From Curtobacterium sp. 9128 (lineage in GTDB: Bacteria > Actinomycetota > Actinomycetes > Actinomycetales > Microbacteriaceae), in NCBI RefSeq assembly GCF_900086645.1, contig NZ_LT576451.1:2232001-2296000 (forward strand): 64,000 nt of DNA, written 5' to 3'. Positions 18,858 to 27,126 of this stretch are shown one piece after another (within the stretch, counting starts at the first letter, position 1; the number at the start of each line of letters is the position of its first letter). The translations under genes were made by a program, and so were the position numbers. The notes beneath the pieces are model-generated. The model was given only the letters and a program-made list of their open reading frames with translations. It had not been told where the DNA came from and did not search any database.

Positions 18858-19844
18858 TCAGGCCGCGACGGGGATGCGCGCAGCGGCGTTCGCGGCGACG
18901 ACGAGCCTCGTGAGCTCGACGGCGCGGGCGATGTTGTCGTCGGCACGCGTGCCGGAGGTGATGTGGTCCACCCACTGTCCGAAGGCGTCCTGACCGTCCT
19001 CGGGGACCGGTATGGTGACCGGCTCGTCGCCGTACGCCGACCCGCCGGCGGTGAGCCGGGCCTCCTGGTCGGAGAACGCGAGCCATCCGCCGGTGCCCGC
19101 CACGTCGATCGTGAACGGGGTGCCCGCGACGAAGCCGGCCTCGATGATGCCGATCGCCTGGGAGGCGTAGCCGACCGTGACGACCGCGTGGTCCTCGACG
19201 GCGCGGCCGGTGACGGAGCGGTAGACGGCCTCGACCGAGTCCGGGCGGGCGCCGAGGAACAGCTGCGTGAGGTACACCGGATGGCAGCCGAGGTCGGTCA
19301 ACGCGCCGCCGATCGCGGTCGACGGATCGAAGAAGCGCTCCGGCAGCCACGGCCGGACCGCGCCGTCGTGCGACAGGCGGACGCGGGCGTGGTTGACCTC
19401 GCCGAGGCGGCCGGACCGGATCTCCTCGAGGATCGCCTGCGTGTACCCGTGGTACAGCCGGGGGAGCGAGACGATCAGCTTGACGCCGGCGGCGTCGCAG
19501 GTCGCGATGATCTCCTCGCACTCCTCCACCGTCGGGGCGAGCAGCTTCTCGGTGAAGACGTGCTTGCCGGCCCGGGCGGCGCGCGTGATCACGTCGCGGT
19601 GCACGTCGGTCGACGTCGTGATCGTGACGGCGTCGATGTCGTCGCGGGCGAGCAGCGCGTCGAGGTCGTCGGTGAACTCGACACCGAACTGTTCGGCGCC
19701 CTCGCGCCCACGGGCGACGTCGTCGTCCCACACGGCGACGAGCTCGGTCCCCGGGTGCTCGACGGTCTGGCGGGCGTAGTCACCGGCGTGGACGTGCCAG
19801 AAGCCGAGGACGGCGACGCGGATCGGGGTGGTGGTGCTGGGCAT
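18858..19844 (-). CDS. Gfo/Idh/MocA family oxidoreductase (first of pair)
   Basis: A 328-residue NAD(P)-dependent oxidoreductase. The N-terminal VAVLGFWHVHAGDYARQ is a Rossmann variant in which the usual GxGxxG is replaced by GFWHVHAGD, a feature of some sugar-oxidising members. The catalytic Lys lies in AGKHVFTEKLLAPTVEE. ALTDLGCHPVYLTQLF corresponds to the substrate-binding helix. It sits 43 bp after the solute-binding protein and 53 bp before its paralogue. Two different Gfo/Idh proteins in one sugar operon suggest a two-step oxidation or a redox epimerisation. Confidence 0.9.
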   Translation of the reverse strand: MPSTTTPIRVAVLGFWHVHAGDYARQTVEHPGTELVAVWDDDVARGREGAEQFGVEFTDDLDALLARDDIDAVTITTSTDVHRDVITRAARAGKHVFTEKLLAPTVEECEEIIATCDAAGVKLIVSLPRLYHGYTQAILEEIRSGRLGEVNHARVRLSHDGAVRPWLPERFFDPSTAIGGALTDLGCHPVYLTQLFLGARPDSVEAVYRSVTGRAVEDHAVVTVGYASQAIGIIEAGFVAGTPFTIDVAGTGGWLAFSDQEARLTAGGSAYGDEPVTIPVPEDGQDAFGQWVDHITSGTRADDNIARAVELTRLVVAANAAARIPVAA

Positions 19845-19887
19845 GGTTGCCTTTCGTGATGGTGGTGCGTGATCCGGCCCGGGGAAG

Positions 19888-21291
19888 CTAGACCCGGACC
19901 TTGTCGTAGTCCTTGGGCAGCTTGAACGGGGAGTAGGTCTGCATCATCGGGTTGACCCGCGCCTGTGCGCGCTCGACCGCCTCCTGCGGCGACGCGGTGC
20001 CGAGGAGCACGCTCGACCTGGCGTCGGCGAGCGAGTCCCACCAGGCGCCACCGACGGGCAGGGGCGGGCGGCAGGTGGAGTCGGGCATCGACTCGACGAA
20101 GAAGCGGATCGACTTCGCGGAGCCCTTCGGGTCCTTCAGCGCGGCGATGTTCGACGGGACGCTCGTGGCGGGGACCATGTAGGTCTCCTGGCCGCGCTTG
20201 CCGGTGAAGTACTTCATCAGCTCCCACACGGCCTTGTTCTTCTTGGAGCCCTTCGGCAGGCAGAGCGCGAAGCCGCCGGACCAGGTGTACTTGTCGTCAC
20301 CGGCGGCCTGGGTCGGCAGGTACGCGACACTCCAGTCGAGGTCCTTCGGCCCGTAGTTGTCGAACGTCTGGATCGTCGAGGGAACGCTGACCATGAACGC
20401 CATGCGATTCGCCAGGAACGCGGTCTGCCCCGGCGGGTGTCCCGTGGGCTCGTACGTGGCGATGAACGTGTCGGCGGCACGGTAGCCGTAGCGCTGCGCC
20501 CACTCGTCGTAGAACTCGTAGATCTTCTTGACGCTGCCGGAGTCCATCGTCATCTGCGAGTCGGCCTGGTCGAAGTACGACGCCCCGAGTCCGAGGCCCC
20601 ACGTGAACGGCCAGCCCTCGCCGTACCAGGGGAGGAGGCCCATCTTGCTGTAGTTGCCGCCCTCCTTCTTCGTGAGCTTGTCGCTGACCTCGGCCATCCG
20701 GTCCATCGTCACCGGGCCGTTCTGCTCCCAGTCGAACTCGTCGAGGTCGAGCCCGGCGTCGCGGAGCATCGTGCGGTTCACGAACATCCCGCGGGCGTCG
20801 GTGTCGTGCGGCAGGCCGTACGTCTTGCCCTGGTAGGTCAGCTCGCCGACGGTGAACCCGAGCCAGGAGGACAGGAACTCCTCCTTGGAGACGTCCTCGA
20901 ACTCGGCGATCAGCTCGTCGATCGGCTCGATGAGCCCGATCGCCGCGTACTGCGCCGCGCTGAACCGGTCGAGGAGCCACAGGTCGGGAGCTGTCCCACC
21001 GCGGACGGCCGTGATGACGCTGGTGGCGTCGCCGGTGCCCTGCGAGGGCACCTGGTTGACGCGGACGTCGATCTCCGGGTGCAGCTGCTTGAACTGGTTG
21101 ATGACCTTGGTCTGGAACGGCACGAAGGTGCCCGTGACGCCCCAGATCGAGACCGAGTTCGGGTTGCTGCCGGCACCGCCCGTCGCGCACCCGGCGGCGA
21201 GCAACGCGAGGGCACCAGCACCGCCCGTCGCGGCGGCGGCGCGGAGGAAGGTCCGGCGGTCGAAGGCGGCGCCGTTGTGTCGCGCGTTCAC
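19888..21291 (-). CDS. ABC transporter solute-binding lipoprotein (family 1, sugar), Tat-exported
   Basis: A 467-residue binding protein. The leader has a twin-arginine pattern (FDRRTFLRAAAATGG) and then a lipobox LLAAGC, so it is a Tat-exported lipoprotein anchored outside the membrane. The mature part has the family-1 layout: SIWGVTGTFVPFQTKVINQF, a DLWLLDRFSAAQYA hinge, GLPHDTDARGMFVNR and WSGGFALCLPKGSKKN. The start GTG 21291 overlaps the stop of the permease (GTGA); longer frames lie inside that permease. It delivers the sugar to the two permeases encoded just upstream. Confidence 0.92.
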   Translation of the reverse strand: MNARHNGAAFDRRTFLRAAAATGGAGALALLAAGCATGGAGSNPNSVSIWGVTGTFVPFQTKVINQFKQLHPEIDVRVNQVPSQGTGDATSVITAVRGGTAPDLWLLDRFSAAQYAAIGLIEPIDELIAEFEDVSKEEFLSSWLGFTVGELTYQGKTYGLPHDTDARGMFVNRTMLRDAGLDLDEFDWEQNGPVTMDRMAEVSDKLTKKEGGNYSKMGLLPWYGEGWPFTWGLGLGASYFDQADSQMTMDSGSVKKIYEFYDEWAQRYGYRAADTFIATYEPTGHPPGQTAFLANRMAFMVSVPSTIQTFDNYGPKDLDWSVAYLPTQAAGDDKYTWSGGFALCLPKGSKKNKAVWELMKYFTGKRGQETYMVPATSVPSNIAALKDPKGSAKSIRFFVESMPDSTCRPPLPVGGAWWDSLADARSSVLLGTASPQEAVERAQARVNPMMQTYSPFKLPKDYDKVRV

Positions 21292-22226
21292 TTGAAGCTC
21301 CCGATCTGGATGCCCTTGAGGAAGGTCCGCTGGAAGAAGAAGAACAGGATGACGAGCGGCAGGATGATGAGGATCGATGCCGCCATCAGCTGGTTGAACT
21401 GGAAGTCCGCGCTGTTGTTCAGGCGGAACACCTGGAGGCCGATCGACAGGGTCTGCACGTTCTCGTCCTGCAGGTAGATGAGGGGCCCGAGGAAGTCGTT
21501 CCAGGCACCCACCGCGGCGAAGATGCCGACCGTGACGAGCGCGGCCTTGGCCTGCGGGAACACGATCCGCCAGAGGATGCGCCACTCGGACGCGCCGTCC
21601 ATGCGTGCGGCGTCGAGCAGGTCCTTCGGGATCTGCAGCAGGAACTGCCGGAGGAGGAACACGTAGAACGCGGACCCGAACAGGCTCGGGACGACGAGCG
21701 GCAGGAAGGTGTTGATCCAGCCGAGCCGCGCGTACAGGTCGAACATCGGGATGAGCGTCACCGGGAACGGGATGAACAGCGTCGCGAGCACGACGTAGAA
21801 CATCCGGTCCCGGCCACGCCACTCGATGCACGAGAACCCGTAGGCGATGACCAGGTTCGACACCATCGAGAACAGCGTCACGAGCACGGTGATGATCAGC
21901 GTGTTCCGGAAGAACGTGAAGAACGGCATCGCGTTCACGGCCTCGCCGAAGTTCGACCAGTCCAGCCACTGCGGGAACCAGGTCGGGGGGAACGCGCCGA
22001 GCTCGCTGTTGCTCTTCAGCGCGGAGATCACCATCCAGTAGATGGGGATCAGGAACAGCAGGCTCATCGCGATGAGCACCACGCGAGCGCCGATCGACGA
22101 CCACGGGGAGCGGACGGAGCCGTCGGCGTTCCTGGAGCGGTCCGCGCGGGCGTTCCTGCGGTCCTTGGGGCGGACGTCCTCGATCGACGACGTCTCGGTG
22201 GACACTCGGTCCTTCTGCATCGTCAT
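21288..22226 (-). CDS. Sugar ABC transporter permease, MalG/CUT1 type
   Basis: A 312-residue inner-membrane permease with six hydrophobic helices after a charged head of about 45 residues. The ATPase-coupling EAA loop is DAARMDGASEWRILWRIVFP near residue 200. The end is FFFFQRTFLKGIQIGSFK. It pairs with the MalF-type protein encoded 4 bp upstream. No ATPase gene is present in the operon, so a shared MsiK/MalK-like ATPase must be supplied from elsewhere, as is common in actinobacteria. Confidence 0.93.
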   Translation of the reverse strand: MTMQKDRVSTETSSIEDVRPKDRRNARADRSRNADGSVRSPWSSIGARVVLIAMSLLFLIPIYWMVISALKSNSELGAFPPTWFPQWLDWSNFGEAVNAMPFFTFFRNTLIITVLVTLFSMVSNLVIAYGFSCIEWRGRDRMFYVVLATLFIPFPVTLIPMFDLYARLGWINTFLPLVVPSLFGSAFYVFLLRQFLLQIPKDLLDAARMDGASEWRILWRIVFPQAKAALVTVGIFAAVGAWNDFLGPLIYLQDENVQTLSIGLQVFRLNNSADFQFNQLMAASILIILPLVILFFFFQRTFLKGIQIGSFK

Positions 22227-22230
22227 GGCG

Positions 22231-23220
22231 TCACTCCCCGCTCACGTCGTAGTTCACGAACCGCTTGGACAGCCAGTAGACGAGTCCGGAGAGGATCATC
22301 CCGGCGAGGAACAGGAGCACGGCCATCGCACTCGCGAACCCGAGCTGCGCGTAGCTGAACGCGTTCTTGTAGAGGTAGAGCATGTAGAACAACGTCCCGT
22401 TGTCCGGGGACCCGAGTCCGCCGGTGCCGGACGAGATCACGTACGCCTCGGTGAACACCTGCAGGCCGTTGCTGATCCCCGTGATGAGGTTGAACAGGAT
22501 CGCGGGGGAGATCAGCGGCAGCGTCAGTGCGAAGAACTGCCGCACCGGACCGGCGCCGTCGACGCGTGCTGCTTCGTACAGGGTCTTCGGGATGCCGCGC
22601 ATGCCGGCGAGGAACACCAGCGCCGCGTTGCCAGCACCCATCTGCGCCAGCGCGACGATCACGAGCTTCGCGGTCGTCGGGTCGCCGAGCAGGTTCGTCG
22701 CCGGGATCCCGACGAGCTTCATCGCCTGGTTCACGATGCCGGTCTGCGGGTTGACGAGCACGACGAAGATGAATGCAAGGGCGAAGGTCGGGATGAGGGA
22801 CGGGATGTACAGCGCCGTCCGGTACCAGCTGATCTCCTTGACGTCCTGGTTCATCGCCAGCGCGATCACGATCGCCACGACGATGCCGACGGGCACCGCG
22901 ATCACCGCGTAGAACAACGTGTTGCCCACGGCGGTGTGGACGAGCGGGTCGATGAACGCGGCGATGTAGTTGCCGAACCCGACGAAGGTCGCGGCGTTCA
23001 TGCCGGAGTACCGCGTCAGGCTGATCACGAAGGAGTAGATCAGCGGGTACGCGATGAACACGAGGACCCCGACGATCCACGGGGAGATGAAGGCGATACC
23101 GATGCGGAGGCGTCGCTTCTCCGCTGCGGTCCAGGGGTGTTTCTTCCCCGCTCGTCGACCGGTGCGCTCGGTCGGTGGAGCGGGTCGCGCTGTGGTGGCC
23201 GGGCGAGCGGTCGTCGTCAC
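22231..23220 (-). CDS. Sugar ABC transporter permease, MalF/CUT1 type
   Basis: A permease of about 329 residues with a Thr/Ala/Pro-rich cytoplasmic head and six helices. The first helix is IAFISPWIVGVLVFIAYPLI; the EAA loop is EAARVDGAGPVRQFFALTLP. It is the first gene of the operon transcribed away from the ROK regulator. The start is set at GTG 23220, preceded by AAGGGA; an in-frame ATG at 23247 is possible but lacks a ribosome site. Confidence 0.9.
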   Translation of the reverse strand: MTTTARPATTARPAPPTERTGRRAGKKHPWTAAEKRRLRIGIAFISPWIVGVLVFIAYPLIYSFVISLTRYSGMNAATFVGFGNYIAAFIDPLVHTAVGNTLFYAVIAVPVGIVVAIVIALAMNQDVKEISWYRTALYIPSLIPTFALAFIFVVLVNPQTGIVNQAMKLVGIPATNLLGDPTTAKLVIVALAQMGAGNAALVFLAGMRGIPKTLYEAARVDGAGPVRQFFALTLPLISPAILFNLITGISNGLQVFTEAYVISSGTGGLGSPDNGTLFYMLYLYKNAFSYAQLGFASAMAVLLFLAGMILSGLVYWLSKRFVNYDVSGE

Positions 23221-23313
23221 GGGCGTCCCTTCGGGTTCCCGTCGCACACCGGTGTGACGACGGGCGCGACCACCTCGGTGTGGTCACTCGGCGATCTGCC
23301 CGTCCGGATCGGT

Positions 23314-23355
23314 TCAATCCAATTGATTGACAAATTCGCTTGGTCAGGAATGCTA
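23314..23355 (+). promoter_or_regulatory. AT-rich operator/promoter between sugar operon and ROK regulator
   Basis: An AT-rich island in GC-rich surroundings. TCAAT (23314-23318) and ATTGA (23326-23330) form a near-palindrome around CCAATTG. TTGACA at 23327-23332 is a consensus -35 box for the ROK gene, and ATGCTA at 23350-23355 is a -10 candidate at 17-bp spacing. The palindrome overlaps the -35 box and sits 94 bp from the permease start, so a bound ROK repressor could block both directions. Confidence 0.6.
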
Positions 23356-23395
23356 GGGACCATGCACGAGCTTCGTCAAGCACCGGATCGCTGAG

Positions 23396-24706
23396 ATGTC
23401 TGCAGGGCAGAACGCGACCCACATCGCGGCGCACAACCGCGCCGTGGTGCTCGACGTCGTGCGTCGCGACGGTCCCGTGACACGTTCGGCGCTGACCACC
23501 AGGACGGCACTGACCGCCCAGACCGTGTCGAACATCGCGGCCCGACTCCTCGCCGACGGCCTGGTCCGGGAGACCGGCGCAGCGGTCCGGGAGACCGGCG
23601 CGGCGGTCCGGGAGACCGGCGCGGCGGTCCGGGAGACCGGCGCGGCGGTCCGGGAGACCGGCGCGGCGGTCCGGGTCGCCGGCCCGGTCGCCGGCCGTCG
23701 GCTCGAACTCGCGCCGGACGGTCGGTTCGCCGTCGGCATCCACCTCGACCCCGCGCAGGTCTCCGTGGTGCTCCTGGACCTCGCAGGCGGGCTCGTCGCC
23801 GAGCAGCACCTCGGCGCGGCCGACGTCGACGATCCCTCGTCGACGCTCGACGCGATGGCCGGTGCGGTCGACCACCTCGTGACAGCCGCTGGGATCGACC
23901 GCGCGCGCGTGGCCGGCATCGGTGTCGCGGCACCCGGCCCCATCGAGCAGGACCGCGCGGCGCTCGGCGCTCCCGTGCAGCTCGCCTCGTGGTCCGGCGT
24001 CCCGATCGCCGCCGAACTCGCGGAGCGCACCGGGTTCCCCGTCCGCATCGAGAAGGACGTCGTCGCGAGCGCCCTCGCCGAGTGGTGGACGGCGCGGTCG
24101 ACCGAGGACCTGGTGTCGGTGTACCTCGGGTACGGCGTCGGAGCGGGCATCGTGGTCGGTGGCGAGGTCGTCCGAGGCGGCACCGGCAACGCGGGGGAGT
24201 TCGGCGGCATCCCCGTGCACGCGCACGGCGGCTGGACCGAGCTCTGGGAGGCCTGTCAGCCCCTCCAGCAGGTCCGGCGCGGGGTGGGCGCCGGGTTGCT
24301 CCCACCGGTCGCCGAGGACCCGGCGTCGGTCCGGGCCGCGTTCGAACAGCTGTGCGCGCTGCCTGCGGCTCGGCCGCTCCTCGCCGAGGCCGGCGCGGCG
24401 CTCGGTTCGGCGCTCGTCCACGTCGTCGAGCTCCTCGACGTGCAGCGCGTGGTCGTCGGCGGGAGCGCAGCACTCGCCGGCGGCGCGACCCTCCTCGACG
24501 CACTGCACGCGCGGCTCTTCGAACGCCTGGGTTCGCGTCGCGCGCCAGCGGTGGCGTTCACGGCGCTCGGTGAGGACGTCGTCGCCCGCGGCGCGGCGTG
24601 TGCCGTGCTGCTCACGTCCGCCCCGGCCGGTCCCGTCGTCCCCGCGGTGCGGCAGGTCCGGACGGGAGGCCCGGCTCGGGCCCGCGACATCGCCCACCCC
24701 TGGTAG
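23396..24706 (+). CDS. ROK-family transcriptional repressor with tandem-repeat linker
   Basis: A 436-residue regulator. The N-terminal winged helix (HIAAHNRAVVLDVVRRDGPV then TRSALTTRTALTAQTVSNIA) is followed by the ROK sugar-binding domain from about residue 100 (FAVGIHLDPAQVSVVLLDLA) to the end. The kinase-type DxGxT motif is replaced by HLDPAQ and the zinc-binding CxCGxxGC motif is absent (HAHGGWTELWEACQP), so it is a regulator and not a kinase. Between the two domains the heptad VRETGAA is repeated five times. It is divergent from the sugar operon and probably represses it until the sugar binds. The last residues lie in a half copy of the dispersed GGACGGGAGGC element. Confidence 0.92.
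   Translation: MSAGQNATHIAAHNRAVVLDVVRRDGPVTRSALTTRTALTAQTVSNIAARLLADGLVRETGAAVRETGAAVRETGAAVRETGAAVRETGAAVRVAGPVAGRRLELAPDGRFAVGIHLDPAQVSVVLLDLAGGLVAEQHLGAADVDDPSSTLDAMAGAVDHLVTAAGIDRARVAGIGVAAPGPIEQDRAALGAPVQLASWSGVPIAAELAERTGFPVRIEKDVVASALAEWWTARSTEDLVSVYLGYGVGAGIVVGGEVVRGGTGNAGEFGGIPVHAHGGWTELWEACQPLQQVRRGVGAGLLPPVAEDPASVRAAFEQLCALPAARPLLAEAGAALGSALVHVVELLDVQRVVVGGSAALAGGATLLDALHARLFERLGSRRAPAVAFTALGEDVVARGAACAVLLTSAPAGPVVPAVRQVRTGGPARARDIAHPW
23564..23668 (+). repeat. Five 21-bp tandem repeats inside the ROK gene (VRETGAA x5)
   Basis: Five head-to-tail 21-bp units begin at 23564, 23585, 23606, 23627 and 23648. All are identical except for one A/G difference in the first (GCA versus GCG). 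A degenerate sixth unit (VRVAG) follows. The unit is a multiple of three, so copy-number change keeps the frame. The near-identity points to recent expansion by slippage or unequal exchange. Confidence 0.95.
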
Positions 24707-24727
24707 ACGGTCGCGGAAGCGTCCGTC

Positions 24728-25009
24728 TCAGACGCCGAGGCGGAGGAGGAGCGGGCCCAGCAGGCCGATCACCCAGATCGCGACGATGGCGGCGGCGCCG
24801 ATCGCGAGGCCGCGTCGCTTCCAGCGCCGCCTCGGCGTCGCCGGCTGCTCGCCCCACATCTGCGTGCGGACCATCATCCGGTTCGCCTCGCCGACGAGCT
24901 GCCGGATCTGCGGGTCGTCCATGTCGAGACGGCCCTCGCGCGCGTGTTCGGCGATCGCGGCTGCCTCGTCCAGGGACAGCCCGTCGCTCGTGCTCCCGGG
25001 ACCGGTCAT
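24728..25009 (-). CDS. Hypothetical small membrane-anchored protein
   Basis: A 93-residue protein. Residues 12-60 are acidic and helical (LSLDEAAAIAEHAREGRLDM), followed by a basic cluster (PRRRWKRRG) and one C-terminal transmembrane helix (LAIGAAAIVAIWVIGLLGPL). This is a tail-anchored layout. It overlaps the HD-domain gene by 4 bp (ATGA) and is therefore probably made with it. Function unknown. Confidence 0.7.
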   Translation of the reverse strand: MTGPGSTSDGLSLDEAAAIAEHAREGRLDMDDPQIRQLVGEANRMMVRTQMWGEQPATPRRRWKRRGLAIGAAAIVAIWVIGLLGPLLLRLGV

Positions 25010-26022
25010 GACGTCATCGTCCCACTCCGGAGCGCACTCGGCACACGGGTGCGCTGCACGGCGAGGTCGAGGGGGATCCCGCGCTGCAAGTCGGTGACGT
25101 CCTCGCTCGTGATGACCGCGCCGTCGACGGTCGGCAGGTCCAGGTAGGTCCGTCGGACCACATGGGCGAGGGCGTCGTCCGACGCCGGGGTGTGTCCGTC
25201 GGCGAACTGCCAGTGCTCCGGGTTCCGACGGAGTTCGACGGCCTCGTCGACCGTGGCCGGGTCGGCGAGCAGCACCGCCCAGAGCTCGTCGTCGGTCAGC
25301 CCGGCGAACACGGAGGGGGTGAGCGTCCCCGCGTCGAGCACGCGCGTCACCAGCGACCGGAGCACGACGTTCGGGACGATGTTCGCCTCGGACCGCTGCG
25401 CCCGGGCCTCGCGCACCGCGAGGTCCACCACCGCAGCGGCGGTCGCGGCGTCGGTGTCGACGGTGCCGTCGACGAGCCGCAGCCGGCCGAGGAGCTCAGC
25501 GGGCGGCGAGGTCGTCCGGCCGTGCGCCTGACCACTGCGCAGGAAGGAGTCGAGGTGGTCGAGCTTCAGGCCACCGCTCCGGTTCGTCAGCGGGGACGGC
25601 AGTGCGCCGTCGTCCGTGCTGATCACGGCCTCCGGGTCGAAGCCGCCGTCGTGCAGCACGTCGGCGAGCCCGCGGACCGCCGCGCGACCGAGCGTGTGGT
25701 GGTCGAGGCCGCCGAGCCCCTCGAGCGTGTGGCTGAACGGCAGGTGCCCGACGTCGTGCAGCAGACCGGTGACCCGGGCGAGCGCGTCGTCCGGGGCGAA
25801 GTGCGCCACGAGGGCGAGGACCCCGAGCGAGTGCTCGAGGCGCGTGTACGTCTGCGTCGTGGTGATCGACGCCGCGCCCGCGTGGGCGATGAACGCGAGC
25901 CGCCGGACCGGCCACGTCGTGAGGAGCGTCCGTTCGAGGGGCGTCAGCCGGACCTCGATGCGCCAGAGCGGGTCGAACCACACACTGTCGATGCCCAGTG
26001 TGTCCACTGCGTCGCCGTGCAC
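25006..26022 (-). CDS. HD-domain phosphohydrolase (dNTPase-like)
   Basis: A 338-residue metal-dependent phosphohydrolase. The HD motif is complete: the first His in YTRLEHSLGV, then GLLHDVGHLPFSH with the HD pair, and a later Asp in LDHLDSFLRS. This spacing is that of the dGTP triphosphohydrolase/YpgQ-like soluble group. The start GTG 26022 has GAGGAGG 5 nt upstream. It is divergent from the SDR at 26110. Its natural substrate could be a dNTP or another nucleotide. Confidence 0.85.
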   Translation of the reverse strand: MHGDAVDTLGIDSVWFDPLWRIEVRLTPLERTLLTTWPVRRLAFIAHAGAASITTTQTYTRLEHSLGVLALVAHFAPDDALARVTGLLHDVGHLPFSHTLEGLGGLDHHTLGRAAVRGLADVLHDGGFDPEAVISTDDGALPSPLTNRSGGLKLDHLDSFLRSGQAHGRTTSPPAELLGRLRLVDGTVDTDAATAAAVVDLAVREARAQRSEANIVPNVVLRSLVTRVLDAGTLTPSVFAGLTDDELWAVLLADPATVDEAVELRRNPEHWQFADGHTPASDDALAHVVRRTYLDLPTVDGAVITSEDVTDLQRGIPLDLAVQRTRVPSALRSGTMTS

Positions 26023-26109
26023 GTGACCTCCTCGACCCTGCCGACCTCACGCTACCGGGGGACGGCCCGTACGGTCGATGGACAGCGCCGTGCGCGTACG
26101 AACGGGCAC

Positions 26110-27072
26110 ATGGCACATCGATTCCGCGGTCAGGTCGTCGTCGTCACCGGAGCCTCGAGCGGCATCGGGCGAGCGGCGGCACACGAGTTCGCACGAGCGG
26201 GCGCGACGGTGGTCCTCGCTGCGCGCAGCCACGAGAGTCTCGAGGCCGCCGCGGAGGAGTGCCGACGGTTGGGTGCCGAGGCCCTCGCGATCACGACGGA
26301 CGTCGCGGACGAGCAGCAGGTGGCGGACCTCGTGGGCACCGTCACGAGCCGGTTCGGACGGATCGACGTCTTCGTCGGGAACGCCGGCCTGTTCGTCTAC
26401 GGCCTGTTCGAGCAGACCCCCACCGAGTCGTTCAAGCGGGTCGTCGACACCAACCTGTACGGGCACCTCAACGCGATCACGCACCTCCTGCCGCACTGGC
26501 GGCAGCGTGGCCGCGGGACCTACGTCTTCGTCGGGAGCATCCAGTCGCTGTTGTCCGCGCCGTACCAGTCCGCGTACGTGACGAGCAAGCACGCGGCGCT
26601 CGGACTGGTCGACGTGCTCGGCGACGAGTTCGCCCACACCGGCATCGAGTTCACCACGCTGATGCCCTCGACGATCGACACGCCGATCTACCAGAACGGC
26701 GCCAACTACACGGGCAAACGCTCCCACCCGCTGCCGCCGACGGTGTCCGTCGAGCGGGCAGGGCGGGCCGTGCTGCGTGCAGCGGCCCATCCGAAGCGGT
26801 ACCGGTTCGTCGGACGGATCCAGGCGTCGCTCGTGCCGCTGCAGTACGTCTTCCCCGGCCTGTTCCACGCGATCACGGGACCGATGGTGGAGACCTTCGC
26901 GCTGCGCGGGAAGGGCGAGCCCACCGACGGCAACCTGTGGCAGCCGGCCGAGTCCGGCAACGCCACCGACGGCGGGTGGGTCGCGAAGCGACGGCGCGTC
27001 ACGCGCCCGCTGCTCGTCGTCGGCGCGGTCGGGGCGGTGCTGGCCCTGGCCGCTGGCAGCCGCCGCCGGTGA
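26110..27072 (+). CDS. SDR family oxidoreductase with C-terminal membrane anchor
   Basis: A 320-residue short-chain dehydrogenase. The cofactor motif is TGASSGIGRAAAHEFA at residues 13-28, NAG is present in VGNAGLFVYG, and the catalytic Tyr/Lys lies in SAYVTSKHAALG. The last ~25 residues (RRRVTRPLLVVGAVGAVLAL) form a hydrophobic anchor, so the enzyme is likely membrane-bound. The long upstream extension of the frame is antisense to the HD gene and is rejected. Substrate unknown, possibly lipid-like given the anchor. Confidence 0.88.
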   Translation: MAHRFRGQVVVVTGASSGIGRAAAHEFARAGATVVLAARSHESLEAAAEECRRLGAEALAITTDVADEQQVADLVGTVTSRFGRIDVFVGNAGLFVYGLFEQTPTESFKRVVDTNLYGHLNAITHLLPHWRQRGRGTYVFVGSIQSLLSAPYQSAYVTSKHAALGLVDVLGDEFAHTGIEFTTLMPSTIDTPIYQNGANYTGKRSHPLPPTVSVERAGRAVLRAAAHPKRYRFVGRIQASLVPLQYVFPGLFHAITGPMVETFALRGKGEPTDGNLWQPAESGNATDGGWVAKRRRVTRPLLVVGAVGAVLALAAGSRRR

Positions 27073-27126
27073 CGCCGGATGTCGGACGGGTCGCCGCGCG
27101 GCCCGGGACGACGTAGCGTCTGGAGC

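Noticed and set aside
23564-23668. Tandem repeat as a sequencing or assembly artefact
   Set aside because: The first unit differs by one base and a degenerate sixth unit follows, which argues for a real expansion, although read-level proof is not available here.
22223-24697. Minus-strand frame across the ROK gene reading repeated GLPDRRA peptides
   Set aside because: The repeated peptide is the antisense translation of the VRETGAA repeat; the ROK gene is clearly the real one.
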